A stretch of 64,000 bases of DNA from Acheta domesticus (Eukaryota > Arthropoda > Insecta > Orthoptera > Gryllidae): NCBI GenBank assembly GCA_031308135.1, contig JAHLJT010003656.1, positions 53,700,827 to 53,764,826 of the forward strand, read 5' to 3'. Made by a program: the position numbers and the translations under genes. Under the pieces are notes generated by a model that had not been told where the DNA came from, did no database searches, and worked only from the letters and a program-made list of their open reading frames with translations. Within the stretch, counting starts at the first letter, position 1. The number at the start of each line of letters is the position of its first letter. Shown here piece by piece: positions 9,735 through 20,834 of this stretch.

Positions 9735-10890
9735 AAACTTGTATTGTTTTCCTTGTGGATTCTAAAGTTTACTTTTTACTGATTCACTTAATGAAAAAAA
9801 TGCCGTTTTAGCTCGCAGTTTTGTAATACTTTTTCTTTGCTACGTATGTGGTAGTATGGTGAGAAAATAACTGAAGGCGGCAACATGCAAAGCGACTGGC
9901 ATGATTTACAAGTCTTGTGTTATTTATTCTCTTCCTTATATTGATGAATTATTGGTTATATAAAAATTGTTAGTGTACGATAAAGAACATAGTTGTGCTT
10001 TCGTTAAACGGGTTGCATTTGTCTACATGTTTTCTTGCATTTTGACGTACGAATATGAACCGATGGTGCTAGAACAGTGGTGCTAAAACAGCACTACTTT
10101 CTCGCCCATATTTTTGCACAAAATTACGTGAAAAATTTTCGAAAAATTGTACCTTATTTCAAAATCTATCTTTAAGGAAGATGCCGAAATTGAGGGAAAA
10201 GAATCTTCATTTTTATAAGTATATTTGTAGGAAGGCGCCGAAAAAAATTGAATTATTGCACCTTTCAAAAAATCAGAGTTTTCCATGAAATTGCGAGAGA
10301 ATATTTCTCTAAATTTGTAAGCTGATTTTCTTCTAATCCATGAGCATTAAAGGCAAAAGAAAAGACGTAAACACTGCATAAACTTTTTCCTGATAGGAAA
10401 ATACGCTTTTATCGATTATCGTACAGCACGTAGGGAAGTGGACTCACTACAACTCATTCCTTCTACTACAACACCGAGGAAACGAAATGGTGACGTCTAA
10501 GACAATACTTTTGTGACCGATTGGTTTTGCATCCCCAAGTTGGCGACGAAGCTCCAGCTTTCAGCCTCCTCGACGAACATCAAACAACTTTGACTATTAT
10601 TTTTGAGCATTATTTTCAACGTACTATAAGCCAAGTTCTTTGCTCTCCAATCTCGCGGCGTTTCGGTTTGGCTCTATGGTTTCGCTGGGCACGGATTGGA
10701 TGCGTTCCTGGAGGAACATGAAATAAGACTCGAAAACTGTATTAAACATAGCAACCATCAAATGTTGCTTTCAAATAAAGCATAAATGTAAGATCACAAA
10801 ACGTGAATCTTAAGTGGTACCTAGAACTATATCTCGCTAGATTGCAGGATAACGCAGATATTTAGCAGTGTGCATCCCCCTTCCGCGCAA
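9735..10890. other. AT-rich DNA with a 14-bp tandem duplication
   Basis: AT-rich and non-coding by inspection. TGGTGCTAGAACAG at 10064-10077 is followed immediately by TGGTGCTAAAACAG at 10078-10091. Two AGGAAG...GCCGAAA segments near 10175 and 10230 resemble each other. The short frames at 10083-10286 and 10521-10721 are unremarkable. Confidence 0.45.
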
Positions 10891-10899
10891 CATAGCACT

Positions 10900-11100
10900 C
10901 GAACTGGCAGGTTTCTGAGGGGCTGCTCTTGCGAACGAGGGGTGCGCGCGAAGGAGAGTACGTGGGGACGGGCGGCCTTCCCCACCTCCTCCCCCTCCCG
11001 TCCCCCTCCCTTCCTCTCCCGAGAGCTGACATCTGACATTTGGCGGTCGCCGCGCGCGCCCTGACACGCGTCAAGCGATTTGCCTCGCGACGGGGGGCGC
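10900..11100. other. GC-rich island preceding the 10-bp minisatellite
   Basis: A CpG-rich block with a CCTCC-rich pyrimidine tract at 10980-11025, leading directly into the 10-bp tandem repeat. Several overlapping frames stay open through both, which is expected from the composition. Confidence 0.55.
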
Positions 11101-11440
11101 CCCGGCGGCGCCACGCCCCCCCCCCTCCGCGCCACGCCGCTCCACGCAGCGCCTCGCCGCGCCACGCTATGCCACGCCACGCCGCGCCACATCGCGCCAC
11201 GCCGCCCCACGCCGCGCCACGCCGCGTCGCGCCGAGTCACGCCATGCCACGCTACGCTGTGCCTTGCCACGCTGCGCCTCGCCGCGCCACGCCGCGTCGC
11301 GCCGAGTCTCGCCGTGCCACGCTACACTGTGCCATACCACGCTGCGCCACGCCATGCTCCGACAGGCCACGCTGTGGCGCGCACCTCCACGTGGTTCTAC
11401 ACTGTGCCAGGCTACGCCACGCCGCACCGCGCCTACCAGC
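11100..11440. repeat. 10-bp minisatellite with a 70-bp higher-order unit
   Basis: From about 11160 the sequence runs in exact 10-bp register with consensus GCCGCGCCAC. A seven-unit block starting GCCGCGTCGC at 11221 recurs at 11291, giving a 70-bp higher-order period; the two blocks share variants such as GCCGAGTC and GCTACNCTGT at the same places. Outer units are more degenerate. Because 10 is not a multiple of 3 but stop triplets are rare in the unit, several frames stay open, giving His/Arg/Pro/Ala peptides that are not genes. Confidence 0.88.
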
Positions 11441-11499
11441 CCAGTTCCGCTCAACCCTCGCAGGGTCCTACCCCTGCCGAACCCTGAAGACTAAATATG

Positions 11500-12600
11500 C
11501 CTGAAACAAGTAAGCTTCCGGGTCAATGATTCCTGAGTCGATCAGTTTATTTTATTCAGGGTCCCTTCAATCAGAAAACAAATGGTGAGATCGACCCTTA
11601 TTTTGTTTCTGGACCTAAGTTTAGCTTAAAATCTACGCACGTTTTTTTGAGCTCAGTATATTATTGAGGAATTGAAATATTTCGTCAGCAGTATCATCGA
11701 ATATATTGCTCTCAATGTTCTGGAGGTAGTGATTTGGTTTTTTACATTGAGTAAGATATAAGATAATAGTTAAAAATGTTGCTGGCCTTGCTTTGTTGGT
11801 ACTTTTATTCGTTATTCAACTGTGTGTAGTAAACGGAAGCGGAGGAGATTCTGGAGCTGAAGATTATAATTCTTCCCAATACGTCACATTCAGTTTTTAC
11901 TGCTCTTTGACGAAAATCAATCAGACCGAATCCAACGACGCACACGCTCCTTCTTGTCCCGAGTTCGAAACTGAATTTCTCTCGCTGGAGCCCCACATGT
12001 GGGAGTGAATTACAGAAATTTTCTGAGGAAATATAACGTATAGCTCCTCCCCATGATGTCGTTGCGTCCTAGTGTTTTGGTTACGTTTCAACTCTCATTT
12101 CGTTCGGTTTCGCCGAGGAGAAAAATATTTTTCAATAAAAGTGTATCCAATGTCGCAGAGAAATGATAATGACTAATTCCTGTGGAATATTGGGTAACAT
12201 TTTTAGGTATAATATGGAGCGTGTCTGGACAGAATACGTTTGTAGAGAAATACTTTTGAAAGCATTGACAGTATTACGTAAAATAATATTATCGATTATG
12301 AATTGTTATGATCATTCACCTCACATTGCCCGACTAATGAAAAACTTAATTAGTTTGTTTTACTGATACAATACACTTTTTATTTAATATTTTGTATAAT
12401 TGAAAAATTATATTGAGGTTTGAAAATAAATAGTAAGGAAAAATATTATTTGGTAATTTGAATGAAATCTATTGTTACACACAGACACATCACCCCGCAA
12501 TAAAACATAATTATAGTCGCAATAAAACATAATTATGACGTGTCCGAAATTTCACATTAGAAACCTGTCACTACCATTACTGACACTTATTCTTTGTGAG
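11500..12600. other. AT-rich DNA with a 22-bp tandem duplication
   Basis: AT-rich sequence without a recognisable gene. CGCAATAAAACATAATTATA is the first 20 bp of a 22-bp unit present twice in tandem at 12496-12517 and 12518-12539, differing only at the last few bases, which indicates a recent duplication. The short frame at 11793-12008 is unremarkable. Confidence 0.45.
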
Positions 12601-12639
12601 AAATGAAGTTAATCGCCACATGAGGCTAGTGAGTTACTC

Positions 12640-12870
12640 TGTTGTAATTTCCCCGCGTTGCATGAGCGGTCGGAGCTCTTCCCAGAAGCAATCCCTCTGA
12701 ACGCCGGGAGTCGGTGGCCAGCTCCCCTTCCCTGGCGTTCCAACCTCTCCTCTAATCTTCGTCTCACGTCAGATGACGAATGGTCCTCGCGACACTCCTC
12801 AGTGATGGCGAGGTGGCACCGGTTGTGGTGGGAGGATAACACATCTCGGCTACTCACAGCTGGCAGATAA
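12640..12870. other. Mid-GC block, possible decayed exon or repeat
   Basis: About 230 bp with balanced to GC-rich composition and open frames on both strands (12609-12878 minus, 12658-12870 plus). The minus frame has a charged Arg/Glu stretch but no known motif. I cannot decide between exon, element fragment and regulatory DNA. Confidence 0.3.
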
Positions 12871-12879
12871 AACCACATG

Positions 12880-14252
12880 TATACATTTTTGTTGGTTAAA
12901 AATATCGAGTTGGTTCAAAAGGTTAAAAAAAGTATGTCTGAATCGGCTTTACTCGTACTTCACATAGAGAGAATTCTTACACTATGTAACAATTCTGATG
13001 TCAATGTGAACGCAACCGGAAGAGTGAATATTCGGAACGAGATTCTTGATTTGCGACATCCCTCCAAGTGGATACTGCAGGACTAAAATGAGAGGATCGC
13101 TCATCTTTACGTATTTCTCGTGAAATAGCTTCGAGAATTAAACATTAAGAGTCCGACAAAATATATTGTGGACAGACTCACTTCAGACAAGTGTAAATCA
13201 TGCAGCATACAAGAATTTAAAGCGTAAAAGAAAAGTATATTTCTAGATTTTTCATTTAAATTACAAAACATAGCATCACCTTTAGCTCCATCTATAAGTG
13301 CACAAAGTAATATATATTTTTAGTTTATTTACGAGCTCCTGGTTACTATGATGATACTTTGACACAAGGGGGAACTCATTTTCATGCTGGCGCAAATCAT
13401 TTCCGGGTGGCGCGTGTTCTTAACCCATTCGAGAAATCTGCCCTCCTCCGTAGAAATAAGTCCCGCCGCCCGTTCGGCTCCTTTGAGATTTTTTTTATTT
13501 CCTTGCCTATTGTCTGGTAATATGCTCTTATGACTCCACAGAGCGTAGAATTTCTCGATTAAACCTTATAAACCTGGACATATTACGGCAATCTAAAGGC
13601 CACTTATGCCATGGATTCTTATTACAATAATCAATTGTTTCAATATTTACAATCACGTTAAACGTATTAACTCTATTCGTTACGTTTTTTAAACTAGGAA
13701 GACCAAACTAGTAACGGAAGTACACAAAAACAAGTTTCGCAGTAAATATTCAGATAGATTTCTTTGTTCATTTGAAGCAAAGTCCAGCAGTTATAATGTG
13801 TACCAAATTTTTTTGCTTTCTGTAGAAATGTTTTTCAACTTGTCTTCAATTATTGTTAACGCAAAAGAATATTTGCGAGATTAATTCTACGAGTTTATTG
13901 TGTACACAATTGCACTATACGAATTTTAAGGAACTGACAACGCGAGACAATTTGGAAATAGCTGTTCGTTTACCCAAATTGTTATCACTGGAGACCGATA
14001 ACATTGCACCTCCTGCTAAGTATGTTATTTCTGCAACTAGTATTAAGTTGTGAACACTCAGATGTTTTATTGATCTCTTTCATGACACTAATTCTTTTAT
14101 CATCGAATTTCACCCTCATTTCAGAAAAGGTGATTGAAAGTTTTTGTCAAACACGATTCTAACCTCACAAGAACAAAAGGATTATGAATTATACTTTACA
14201 TACATATCTTTCACGTAAAATAAAACATATCTTATTAAACGTAGCTCCAAAC
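12880..14252. other. AT-rich DNA without recognisable feature
   Basis: AT-rich sequence with short chance ORFs (12877-13086, 13853-14053). A brief GC-richer patch lies at 13390-13480. I saw no repeat copies, long hairpins or RNA-like folds. Confidence 0.45.
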
Positions 14253-14265
14253 AAGAGGTTTTAAT
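14253..14265 (+). repeat. Target-site duplication, left copy
   Basis: AAGAGGTTTTAAT, repeated exactly at 14481-14493, directly flanks the SINE. Thirteen identical bases mean the insertion has not decayed much at its edges. Confidence 0.93.
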
Positions 14266-14480
14266 TGTCGGTCTCGTGGCCGAGATCGCTAAAACAGTAG
14301 TGCCGTAGTGATCTCGAACCAAAGGGTCGCGGGTTAGAGTCCCGCCTCGGGCATTGTATGTGTTCGTCCTTTCACCCCCTATCATCACCATATCGTTTCA
14401 TCCTCATACCATAACGTTAAATCCAATAGTGGTCGCTAATGATCTAGTAGGTGATGCGACCTTAAATAACAAAAAAAGAG
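14266..14480 (+). mobile_element. Complete tRNA-derived SINE with 13-bp target-site duplications
   Basis: The 215-bp element has a tRNA-like head with A-box TGGCCGAGATCG (14277-14288) and B-box GGTTAGAGTCC (14332-14342), the internal Pol III promoter arrangement of tRNA-derived SINEs. A tRNA-unrelated body follows, ending in CGACCTTAAATAAC and an A-rich tail. It is bounded by perfect 13-bp direct repeats AAGAGGTTTTAAT at 14253-14265 and 14481-14493, as expected for LINE-machinery insertion. The head is closest in layout to Ser/Leu-type tRNA (TGGCCGAG), which is an inference. It is not a functional tRNA gene: the cloverleaf is not maintained. Confidence 0.9.
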
Positions 14481-14493
14481 AAGAGGTTTTAAT
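14481..14493 (+). repeat. Target-site duplication, right copy
   Basis: Exact copy of 14253-14265, immediately after the A-rich SINE tail. Confidence 0.93.
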
Positions 14494-14499
14494 GTCATC

Positions 14500-15890
14500 G
14501 AATTCATTATATGTCACCTATAGGAAATGCTTTGAAGACTGGAATCTGATGCACTCAAATGCAGACTCAGACGCCCGTTCGCACCTGGTCTCTCCTTCGG
14601 CTGAAAACGAATCCACCGAGTTCCTCGACACAGGGGCTAACGCTACACGAGCGGCCGCCGCCACTTAACATCCCCTCACCCGATAGCTCTGCCAGGCAGC
14701 TTATGCAGCTCAATGAGCGCGCCAAGGAAATGCAACTGCTAACTGCCTTTCTTTTTCACGAGCACTGCAGTTGCGTAATGATGACAACTCGAAATGATTC
14801 TACAGCGAAAGGAAGACCACCGCTGTTGACTTTTTTCAGCCGTGCGTCATTGTTCTTGTGGTAGTTCTTTTGAGGATTGTGACGAATTAGAAAGGGGAGT
14901 GTTTGGTTGCAAATAGTTGACGTTAGGACAGGGAGAACAAAAAGCTTTAAAGAGAAAAGGGGAAAAGAATTTTTCTTGCAAGTGCTTCGAATTCATTCGT
15001 AGACCTAACTACAATCCCACGGTCATATGAAGTATGACGCGGTCAAACGTGACGCTATCGATCTGGGTCTAGAAAATTACTATATCTAATACAGTTTAAA
15101 TGAGTGTATCCGTTCATGGAATAATTTTTCTAATATTTCAGCATTCATTCGCGCCCTCATTTTCGTCGATTCTCAGTCACAACTCTTCAAAAGCAAACTA
15201 TAAGGAAAATGAAGGAAAGAATAAATAGAAAATAAGAGAAAAATAACTAGCGTCTGTACGAAACACAAGGAAAGAGCGCAGAAATAATTAATAAAGGGAA
15301 AACACTAAAAATATATTTGTCAATAAGAACCTCATCGCTGCAAATGTGTTGTGAACATTAATTCTATAAAATGTCTGTCAGCTCAGTCTTACTCGACACG
15401 AATTAAGGAATGTTATACAAAAGCAAATAAAAAAGTACCAGCAGACACTCATGGAGGGCGTCAATGAGCTTTTAGTACGTATTTGTGAATTATCAAATCA
15501 TGATTGATTCAACACATGTTTGCTCAATATTAAATAAATCCACCAAAATTCGATGTGTTCAGATGAAAAAGTTGTCATTTTTTCAGAATGTATTTGCTCG
15601 GATAATTTTACATAACAAAATCAATAATCAACATCAAAAATCTCCAATTGAAATGCAATGAATTTAATATTTTTGAAATATTCTCTGCTTTATAATGACC
15701 ATACAAAATTTTATATAAACTATTTTTCAAACTCACTTTTATGAGTGAAACCTTTACACAAAAATCATCGAATTTATTCGATTCGAAAATTTTTAAAACA
15801 TTCAAAGGATGCATTTTATGTTTCTTGAATTTTCTCTTAAAAAATATCAGAACGAAAGAAAAGCAATTCCTAAAAAATTGGAAAAAATGT
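14500..15890. other. Mixed then AT-rich DNA
   Basis: 14540-14840 has balanced composition and short overlapping plus frames (14354-14668, 14559-14864) that begin inside the SINE and show no motif. The remainder is AT-rich with only chance ORFs, for example 15608-15940 minus. Confidence 0.4.
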
Positions 15891-15894
15891 TCGT

Positions 15895-16200
15895 GCACGC
15901 CAAGACGCCCCAGCGACGTGCAAAGCCGCGTGGAAGGCAAGCGCCGTTGCCCACCGCTCGCAAAGCGCCTCCGTCAGCAAGCCCCGGGCGCAGACGGGCG
16001 GGCGCAGACGGGCGGGCGCAGACGAGCGGGCGCGGAGGCCTACCCCAACGGGCGGCGCGTTGCGGGGCACGCGCGAAGGGCACGCCCGCGCCGCCAAGCA
16101 CGCCCCGGCGGCGGCGCCCCGGCCGCGCGTGACGCCAGCACGCCCGCGCCCGCGCCCCCGCGCGACAGCACCCGCGAGGTGGCGTGGCGACAGCACGTGC
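15895..16200. other. GC-rich CpG island
   Basis: A sharply bounded island. It includes a small tandem CAGACGGGCGGGCG repeat at about 15990-16035. All frames are open as Arg/Ala/Pro-rich peptides. No protein family was recognised. Confidence 0.6.
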
Positions 16201-16640
16201 GTGCGAGCAAGTGCGTCAGACGTCACAAGAGAGGAAATACGAGAGAGCGAGCGAGGGTATGCCTAAAACAGCAGAAATGCGAGAATGTGGGGAAAATGTT
16301 GTCAGACATCATAGGAGTGGAAACATGAGACAGAATGCAAAGGGATTACAGACGCGGCATACGAGCGAAGAAACCACAAAATGGGCCACAAAAGAGGGGA
16401 AATGTCATGTGAGTAGATGTAAGAATAAAACAGCAGGGGAGAATTCGACAAAATGTGCGACGAAACATGTAAGATGTCATACGAGTGGAAGTATGGAAGG
16501 TAAAACGAGGAAATACGTAAGTCATCATAAAAGTGTCAATTCGTGGAGAATTTTAAGACATCATATTAGTGCAAATATGAGAGAGTACGAGAAGGTATAT
16601 GAAAGATAGCATTCGGGAGAGAGTGCGACATTACGTGCAA
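16200..16640. repeat. Degenerate GACATCATANGAGTG-type repeat array
   Basis: At least six diverged copies of a motif near GACATCATAGGAGTGGAAA occur at about 16217, 16303, 16350, 16471, 16519 and 16556, with irregular spacing of roughly 37-86 bp. The array follows directly from a GC island and keeps a 141-aa plus frame open (16184-16609), rich in Lys, Arg, His and Ser. A zinc-finger reading fails because the paired Cys and His spacing is absent. It is probably an old tandem repeat, less probably a decayed repeat protein. Confidence 0.5.
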
Positions 16641-17025
16641 GAAAACAGGTATTGTAAAGCAAAACTAATATAGTATGTCATATTAGAGATTGTGTGAGAG
16701 GCCACGCGAGGGAATACAACGCAACATAAGGCAACATGTAGAAAGAATGCCGGAAAGCATGCAGAGTAACTTATCAGACAATACGTTATCTATGTAAAAG
16801 ATTAGTGATACTTTCGACACCAAGTGTCAGATATGTTGTCAGGTATCAAAATATTGTGATACCTCACAACACCTTTCTTTAATTAGAAGGTGTCTACCTC
16901 ACCAGCGATCTAATTAAAAATCCTTTAACTTAAGAATGGATGTGAAGAAAGCTAGCATTTGCACCTTTATATCGAAACGAAAATACATTTTGTATTTACA
17001 AAAAGTCGGTGTAACCGTTCCATCC
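16640..17025. other. AT-rich spacer
   Basis: AT-rich DNA between the degenerate array and the next GC island. No ORF, repeat copy or strong hairpin was noticed. Confidence 0.4.
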
Positions 17026-17029
17026 TCAG

Positions 17030-17440
17030 CCAGTCGTCCAGCAGCGAGAGTGTTCGCCCGCCGTCATCATCCGCGGCCGCTGCGTCGGGCGTGCCTGGGG
17101 AGGCGGCGGCGGCACAGCGCCTCCAAACGGCGACGCGCGTAACACGAGGCGCACTTCCCGTGCAACCCGAGCGTCGCCCCTCCCCTCCCCGCTCCGCCCC
17201 GCCCCCTCCCTGTCGGACGTGACCGCGCGCGCGGGCTCCGAAGCCCGAGCACCTGCGCCCGAGGCCGCGGCCGCCGCCAGACAAAGGCCACGCGGCCGCC
17301 GCCGCCGCCCGCCCGCCCGTGCCCCTGCGCAACCCACGACCACCCGACCACCGGCGGAATCGAACCCGACTCCCCGCCCCGCCCCGCCCCGCCCTGCCCC
17401 GCAGCCCGCGCGCACGCCCTTCCGCGTGCCGCCCGCCTCA
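17030..17440. other. GC-rich CpG island with CCCCG repeats
   Basis: A CpG-rich island containing short tandem CCCCG/CCCGC pentamers near 17370-17400 and clusters of GCCGCC. Overlapping frames on both strands are open but of low complexity. It ends sharply at the ATTTATACACTCC transition near 17440. Confidence 0.6.
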
Positions 17441-17449
17441 TTTATACAC

Positions 17450-18830
17450 TCCTTTTTATCTGCCATCCTCTCTCTGCAATGCGCTAAAGAAAGATGACGG
17501 TTTTGTATCTTTCATAAGAAACCATCGCCACGTAACACCGTAATTGTGTTGTAGAGGGACTAACCCCTCAGTCCTGCGTCAGATTAAAGACGGAAACAAA
17601 AGCAGTTCGCAGATTATGGCGTATGGAAAATGAAGACGATGCTGCAACCCCCAACACATACCACGCTGCTACACGTTTTGCCATATGCTTAAAATAGAAA
17701 CTACGCAATTTGGATGCTTAGAACCAGAGTTTCGTGGACACGAATTATCTACGCTGTAATCTATGTTCAGAGTCGTGTTCTAGCAAAAAGCTATTTTCAC
17801 TTTTGAAACGTGAATTTAGAAAGTTCGAGATCATTTCAAAGGTCCGCCTGTTTTAATTATTTACCTATGGAGTGTGAATGGCAAGCGTGTAATTATCCGC
17901 AGAATAACTTATCTTATTGCCTTGATTTCGACGAGAACTGTAGTGATGTGAATGCTACTCTAATGTATTTACAACAAACATTTATGAACCTGAAATAATA
18001 ATTGTAAAAAAGGTATTTTAATGTACATATTTATTTAAAAAATACTAATTTGAGGTACGATGGAGAGAAAGCTAAACGTTTACTTGGAAATGTGGTTAAT
18101 GGTGATTCTTAATTATTGTCTATGAAAAATATTTAGTCTGTATTTGAGCATCAATTACAAAAATTGTTGAAGATACATGAACAAAGACCCATGGAAGTTG
18201 AAGACAGTTAGAAAAACGTGAAATATTTCCAATCACAATCACGACAGCAATATTTTAAAAATGAGACCTAATATTTTGTAATATTTTCCAAAAAAACAGT
18301 TTTGGGCATATTTTGAGAAGATAATTCAGTAGGCAAGTACAATGAAAGATTGGAAGTCCAGAAGTATATACTACTTGATCCTGTAAAGATTGGAAATCAT
18401 TGTGCGGGAGCTGCAGGAACGAAAAATAATTATTTCATGGACACTGGCTTCGGGTCATCAAATGACTTAAGTTGTCCCAAAAATCCACATTGGCACACAA
18501 GCCTAAAATTGCGGCCCGAAGTCACGTGGTACTAATGAAGAAAAGTTTAGTATATGTGAAAGGGTAAAATACAAATTTAAGAGATATCATTTTGTTTAGT
18601 TATCACAAACATGTTCACACGCATTCTTACATCGTTGGATGACACATGTAATATTAGCAGCATATATTTCGTATTTCATTCAGCGAAACATATCTATTAT
18701 TCATGGTAATGCAATGTTTAATTGAAAGATAAATTTAATGCTATACAATTTAATAGATAAGTGCAAATCACAAAGCACGAGTTCTCAGGTAAAATATTTC
18801 CACACAAAGTCACGAAAGGGGAATGCAAAA
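17450..18830. other. AT-rich DNA without defensible gene
   Basis: AT-rich, with a 62-aa Cys-containing plus frame at 17810-17998 and a 61-aa frame at 18350-18535. Neither has a signal peptide pattern or a motif that I can name. Treated as chance ORFs. Confidence 0.4.
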
Positions 18831-18839
18831 ATATGGCAT

Positions 18840-19125
18840 TCTTTGCTAGGGCGCGAGGATCTCTGACGCAGCCCTGATCTGGGGCAGCGCCGGGCGCAGC
18901 AATCGCATTCGCTGCGTCGCGGGGGGCTGGGCCGGGCGCCCATTGTGCTCTGCCTGGGCTAGGAAGCGGGCCAGCCGAGCGGAGCCCAGCCGCGGCCCGC
19001 CTGCAGACGGCGTGGCGACGCCAGTGGCGTTGGACAAGCGGCGGGCGGTGGCTAGAGGGCGGCAGGAGGGCGGGAGGAGAGGGTGGGAGAGCGGCGGGAC
19101 TAAGGGCGCCGGGAGGGCGGTGCGA
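18840..19125. other. GC-rich island, left part
   Basis: A CpG-rich island that grades into the 15-bp minisatellite. Long minus-strand frames (18718-19554, 18846-19529) and a plus frame (18943-19305) traverse both; they are driven by the repeat. Confidence 0.55.
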
Positions 19126-19310
19126 GGGCGGCAGGAGGGCGGCGGGAGGGCGGGCGGCGGGAGGGCGGGCGGCGGGAGGGCGGGCGGCGGGAGGGCGGGC
19201 GGCGGGAGGGCGGGCGGCGGGAGGGCGGGCGGCGGGCGGTGGGCGGCGGGCGGCGGGCGGCGGGAGGGCGGGAGGGCGGGCGGCGGGCGGCGGGCGGGAG
19301 GGTGAGGGCG
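19126..19310. repeat. 15-bp G-rich minisatellite
   Basis: Tandem copies of GGGCGGCGGGAGGGC run from about 19126 to 19260 and decay into GGCGGGC variants to about 19310. The period is a multiple of 3, giving a Gly-Gly-Arg-Ala-Gly repeat on plus and an Ala/Arg/Pro repeat on minus. The plus strand carries many closely spaced GGG runs, so G-quadruplex formation is plausible. No gene is implied. Confidence 0.88.
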
Positions 19311-19465
19311 GGGCCATTCGACTCGACGCACACGTGTCCCCGTTGCGCTCGCACACGCTGATAGGCGTTCGGCTGACCCACTTTCGCGACGCCCCGAACG
19401 AAGGGGCGCGGCGGGTAACGCGAACCCGGAAGGAAATCGGCGCGGAAAAGTTATAGGCCTCGTTA
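19310..19465. other. GC-rich island, right part
   Basis: Unique-looking GC-rich sequence after the minisatellite, ending with GTTATAGGCCTCGTTAGCGC (19450-19469), an AT core embedded in GC. Possible regulatory DNA; no direct support. Confidence 0.4.
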
Positions 19466-19469
19466 GCGC

Positions 19470-20085
19470 AGAGGATGTGACCGATCGCATGGTAGGGGGT
19501 GCAGAAATTTCTTCGCGTGTAATTAACATTGTGCTTGTGATGGATGGTGTGCACGTGGACTCTCGTATTTGGTATGTGAATTGTCTACACGAATACCGGA
19601 ATCAATTTTTGCAATGCGCTTGTCGCGAAGGATTGTCAAAGAACCAATCGACTTGAGAGGACGTGCTGTTGTTCATTGTTTTCAAACATTTAACTGAAAT
19701 TGCATCGACAAATCATGGTACAATTGATTTGAATACGAATTTGAATGTACAAGAGCAAAGAAGATTTATATTTTGCATAGTAAATTCCCATTAGTATTAT
19801 TTTAACGGAAATTTCTCATTAAATCATGAAAGATTCGCAGAGCTGATGTTTTGGAGATCCTGAAAGCGAACAGAAACACCAACAAACATTTCGTAATGAA
19901 AATATCTGCGCGAAATCATTGATACTATTTAAATAGGTCGTCCTTCCAAGTTAAAATTTGTGCTTGAGGAAAATGTGTGATGGCACAATGCATTTTGAAA
20001 TGCTCGTTCTGAGATAGAACCTGTTGATTCGTAAATTGGCATGCAATGTCCGTGTCCTTGGCTGGAAACCGCCTCCGAGGAGGGT
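19470..20085. other. AT-rich spacer
   Basis: AT-rich DNA with no ORF, repeat copy or hairpin that I could identify. Confidence 0.45.
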
Positions 20086-20089
20086 TTGA

Positions 20090-20320
20090 TGAAGCCGCCT
20101 TTTTAGCATACGACGTGTGCGCCTCCCTGCGCCGCCCTCGCGAGGTGCCATGGCTGCCGCCCCTCGCAGCCGCCGACAGGCGAACAGCGCTCGCCGCTGC
20201 CCACGGCGCGCGCGCTAATTGCAGGGCGACTCCGCAGGCAGCTGCGCGGCTCCCGCCCCCGGCTCCCGCCCCCGGCTCCCGCCCCCGGCTTCCGCCCCCA
20301 GCCCCATCACCCAGCCCCAG
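20090..20320. other. GC-rich island with CCCCCGGCTCCCG repeats
   Basis: A CpG-rich island with an embedded CGCTAATTGC homeodomain-like core at 20213-20222, then a short tandem CCCGCCCCCGGCTC array (about 20251-20295). It ends directly at the tRNA-like head of Rep1 copy F. Confidence 0.55.
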
Positions 20321-20324
20321 ACCG

Positions 20325-20470
20325 GGGCAACTGATGTCACTGCAATGCTTCTGATTGAGAAGTCGTACGTTTGAGTTCCCACGGTAGCAGGATTTTCGAC
20401 ACCATCATATCAGCTAGGTCGAATTCAGTCGCTGTCTGGAGGGGAATTATAGCGGCCTGCTGCCTTGGTC
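20325..20470 (+). mobile_element. Rep1 SINE copy F, truncated after the head
   Basis: It contains a tRNA-like head with an anticodon-arm-like CTTCTGATTGAGAAG (20347-20361) and B-box-like CGTTTGAGTTCCC, then CACGGTAGCAGGATTTTCGA, CAGCTAGGTCGAATTCAG (20410-20427) and CTGTCTGGAGGGGAATTATA. The element stops at GGTCGGTAGTGCCC near 20478, where a pyrimidine-rich GC block begins, so the body is missing. This copy gives the clearest link between the tRNA-like head and the Rep1 body. Confidence 0.7.
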
Positions 20471-20474
20471 GGTA

Positions 20475-20830
20475 GTGCCCTCATCTCCTGCGGCCGCCGG
20501 CTCATTTCCATCCCGGCTCCCGCTGCAATCTCCGCTCCTAGCTCGCCCGTGTATTTTCCGTCCTCCGCCCCAGCCCTCACTCCCGCTCCCACTACCGGTT
20601 CCTGCTCTCAGCTCCGGTCCCCAGCTTCCAGCTCCATTCGCAGCCGCCAGCCCTTCACCGCCCCTGACTCCTAACACCAGGGCCCGGCGCCCGGCCCCGA
20701 TCTGAGCTCCCGTTCCCACTGCTCACACCCAACCCACGGGGTCTAGTCCATAGGCCGTAACCCTCGCCCACGCCGTCACCAGCCCTCGCCACCTTCCTCC
20801 ACCAGTGTTTGCCGCCAGCAGCGGAACTCT
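20475..20830. other. Pyrimidine-rich GC block
   Basis: CCCGCTCCC/CAGCTCC-type degenerate repeat sequence, C-rich on plus, joined abruptly to the truncated Rep1 copy. Several open frames on both strands are of low complexity and not called. Confidence 0.5.
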
Positions 20831-20834
20831 GCAT

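Noticed and set aside
10827..11504. Several His/Arg/Ala ORFs on both strands
   Set aside because: Explained by the 10-bp GCCGCGCCAC repeat.
14266..14360. Functional tRNA gene
   Set aside because: A- and B-boxes are present, but the stems do not pair as a cloverleaf, and the element continues into a SINE body with target-site duplications.
16184..16609. Possible C2H2 zinc-finger array
   Set aside because: His and Cys residues occur but not in the C-X2-4-C...H-X3-5-H spacing, and no linker is conserved.
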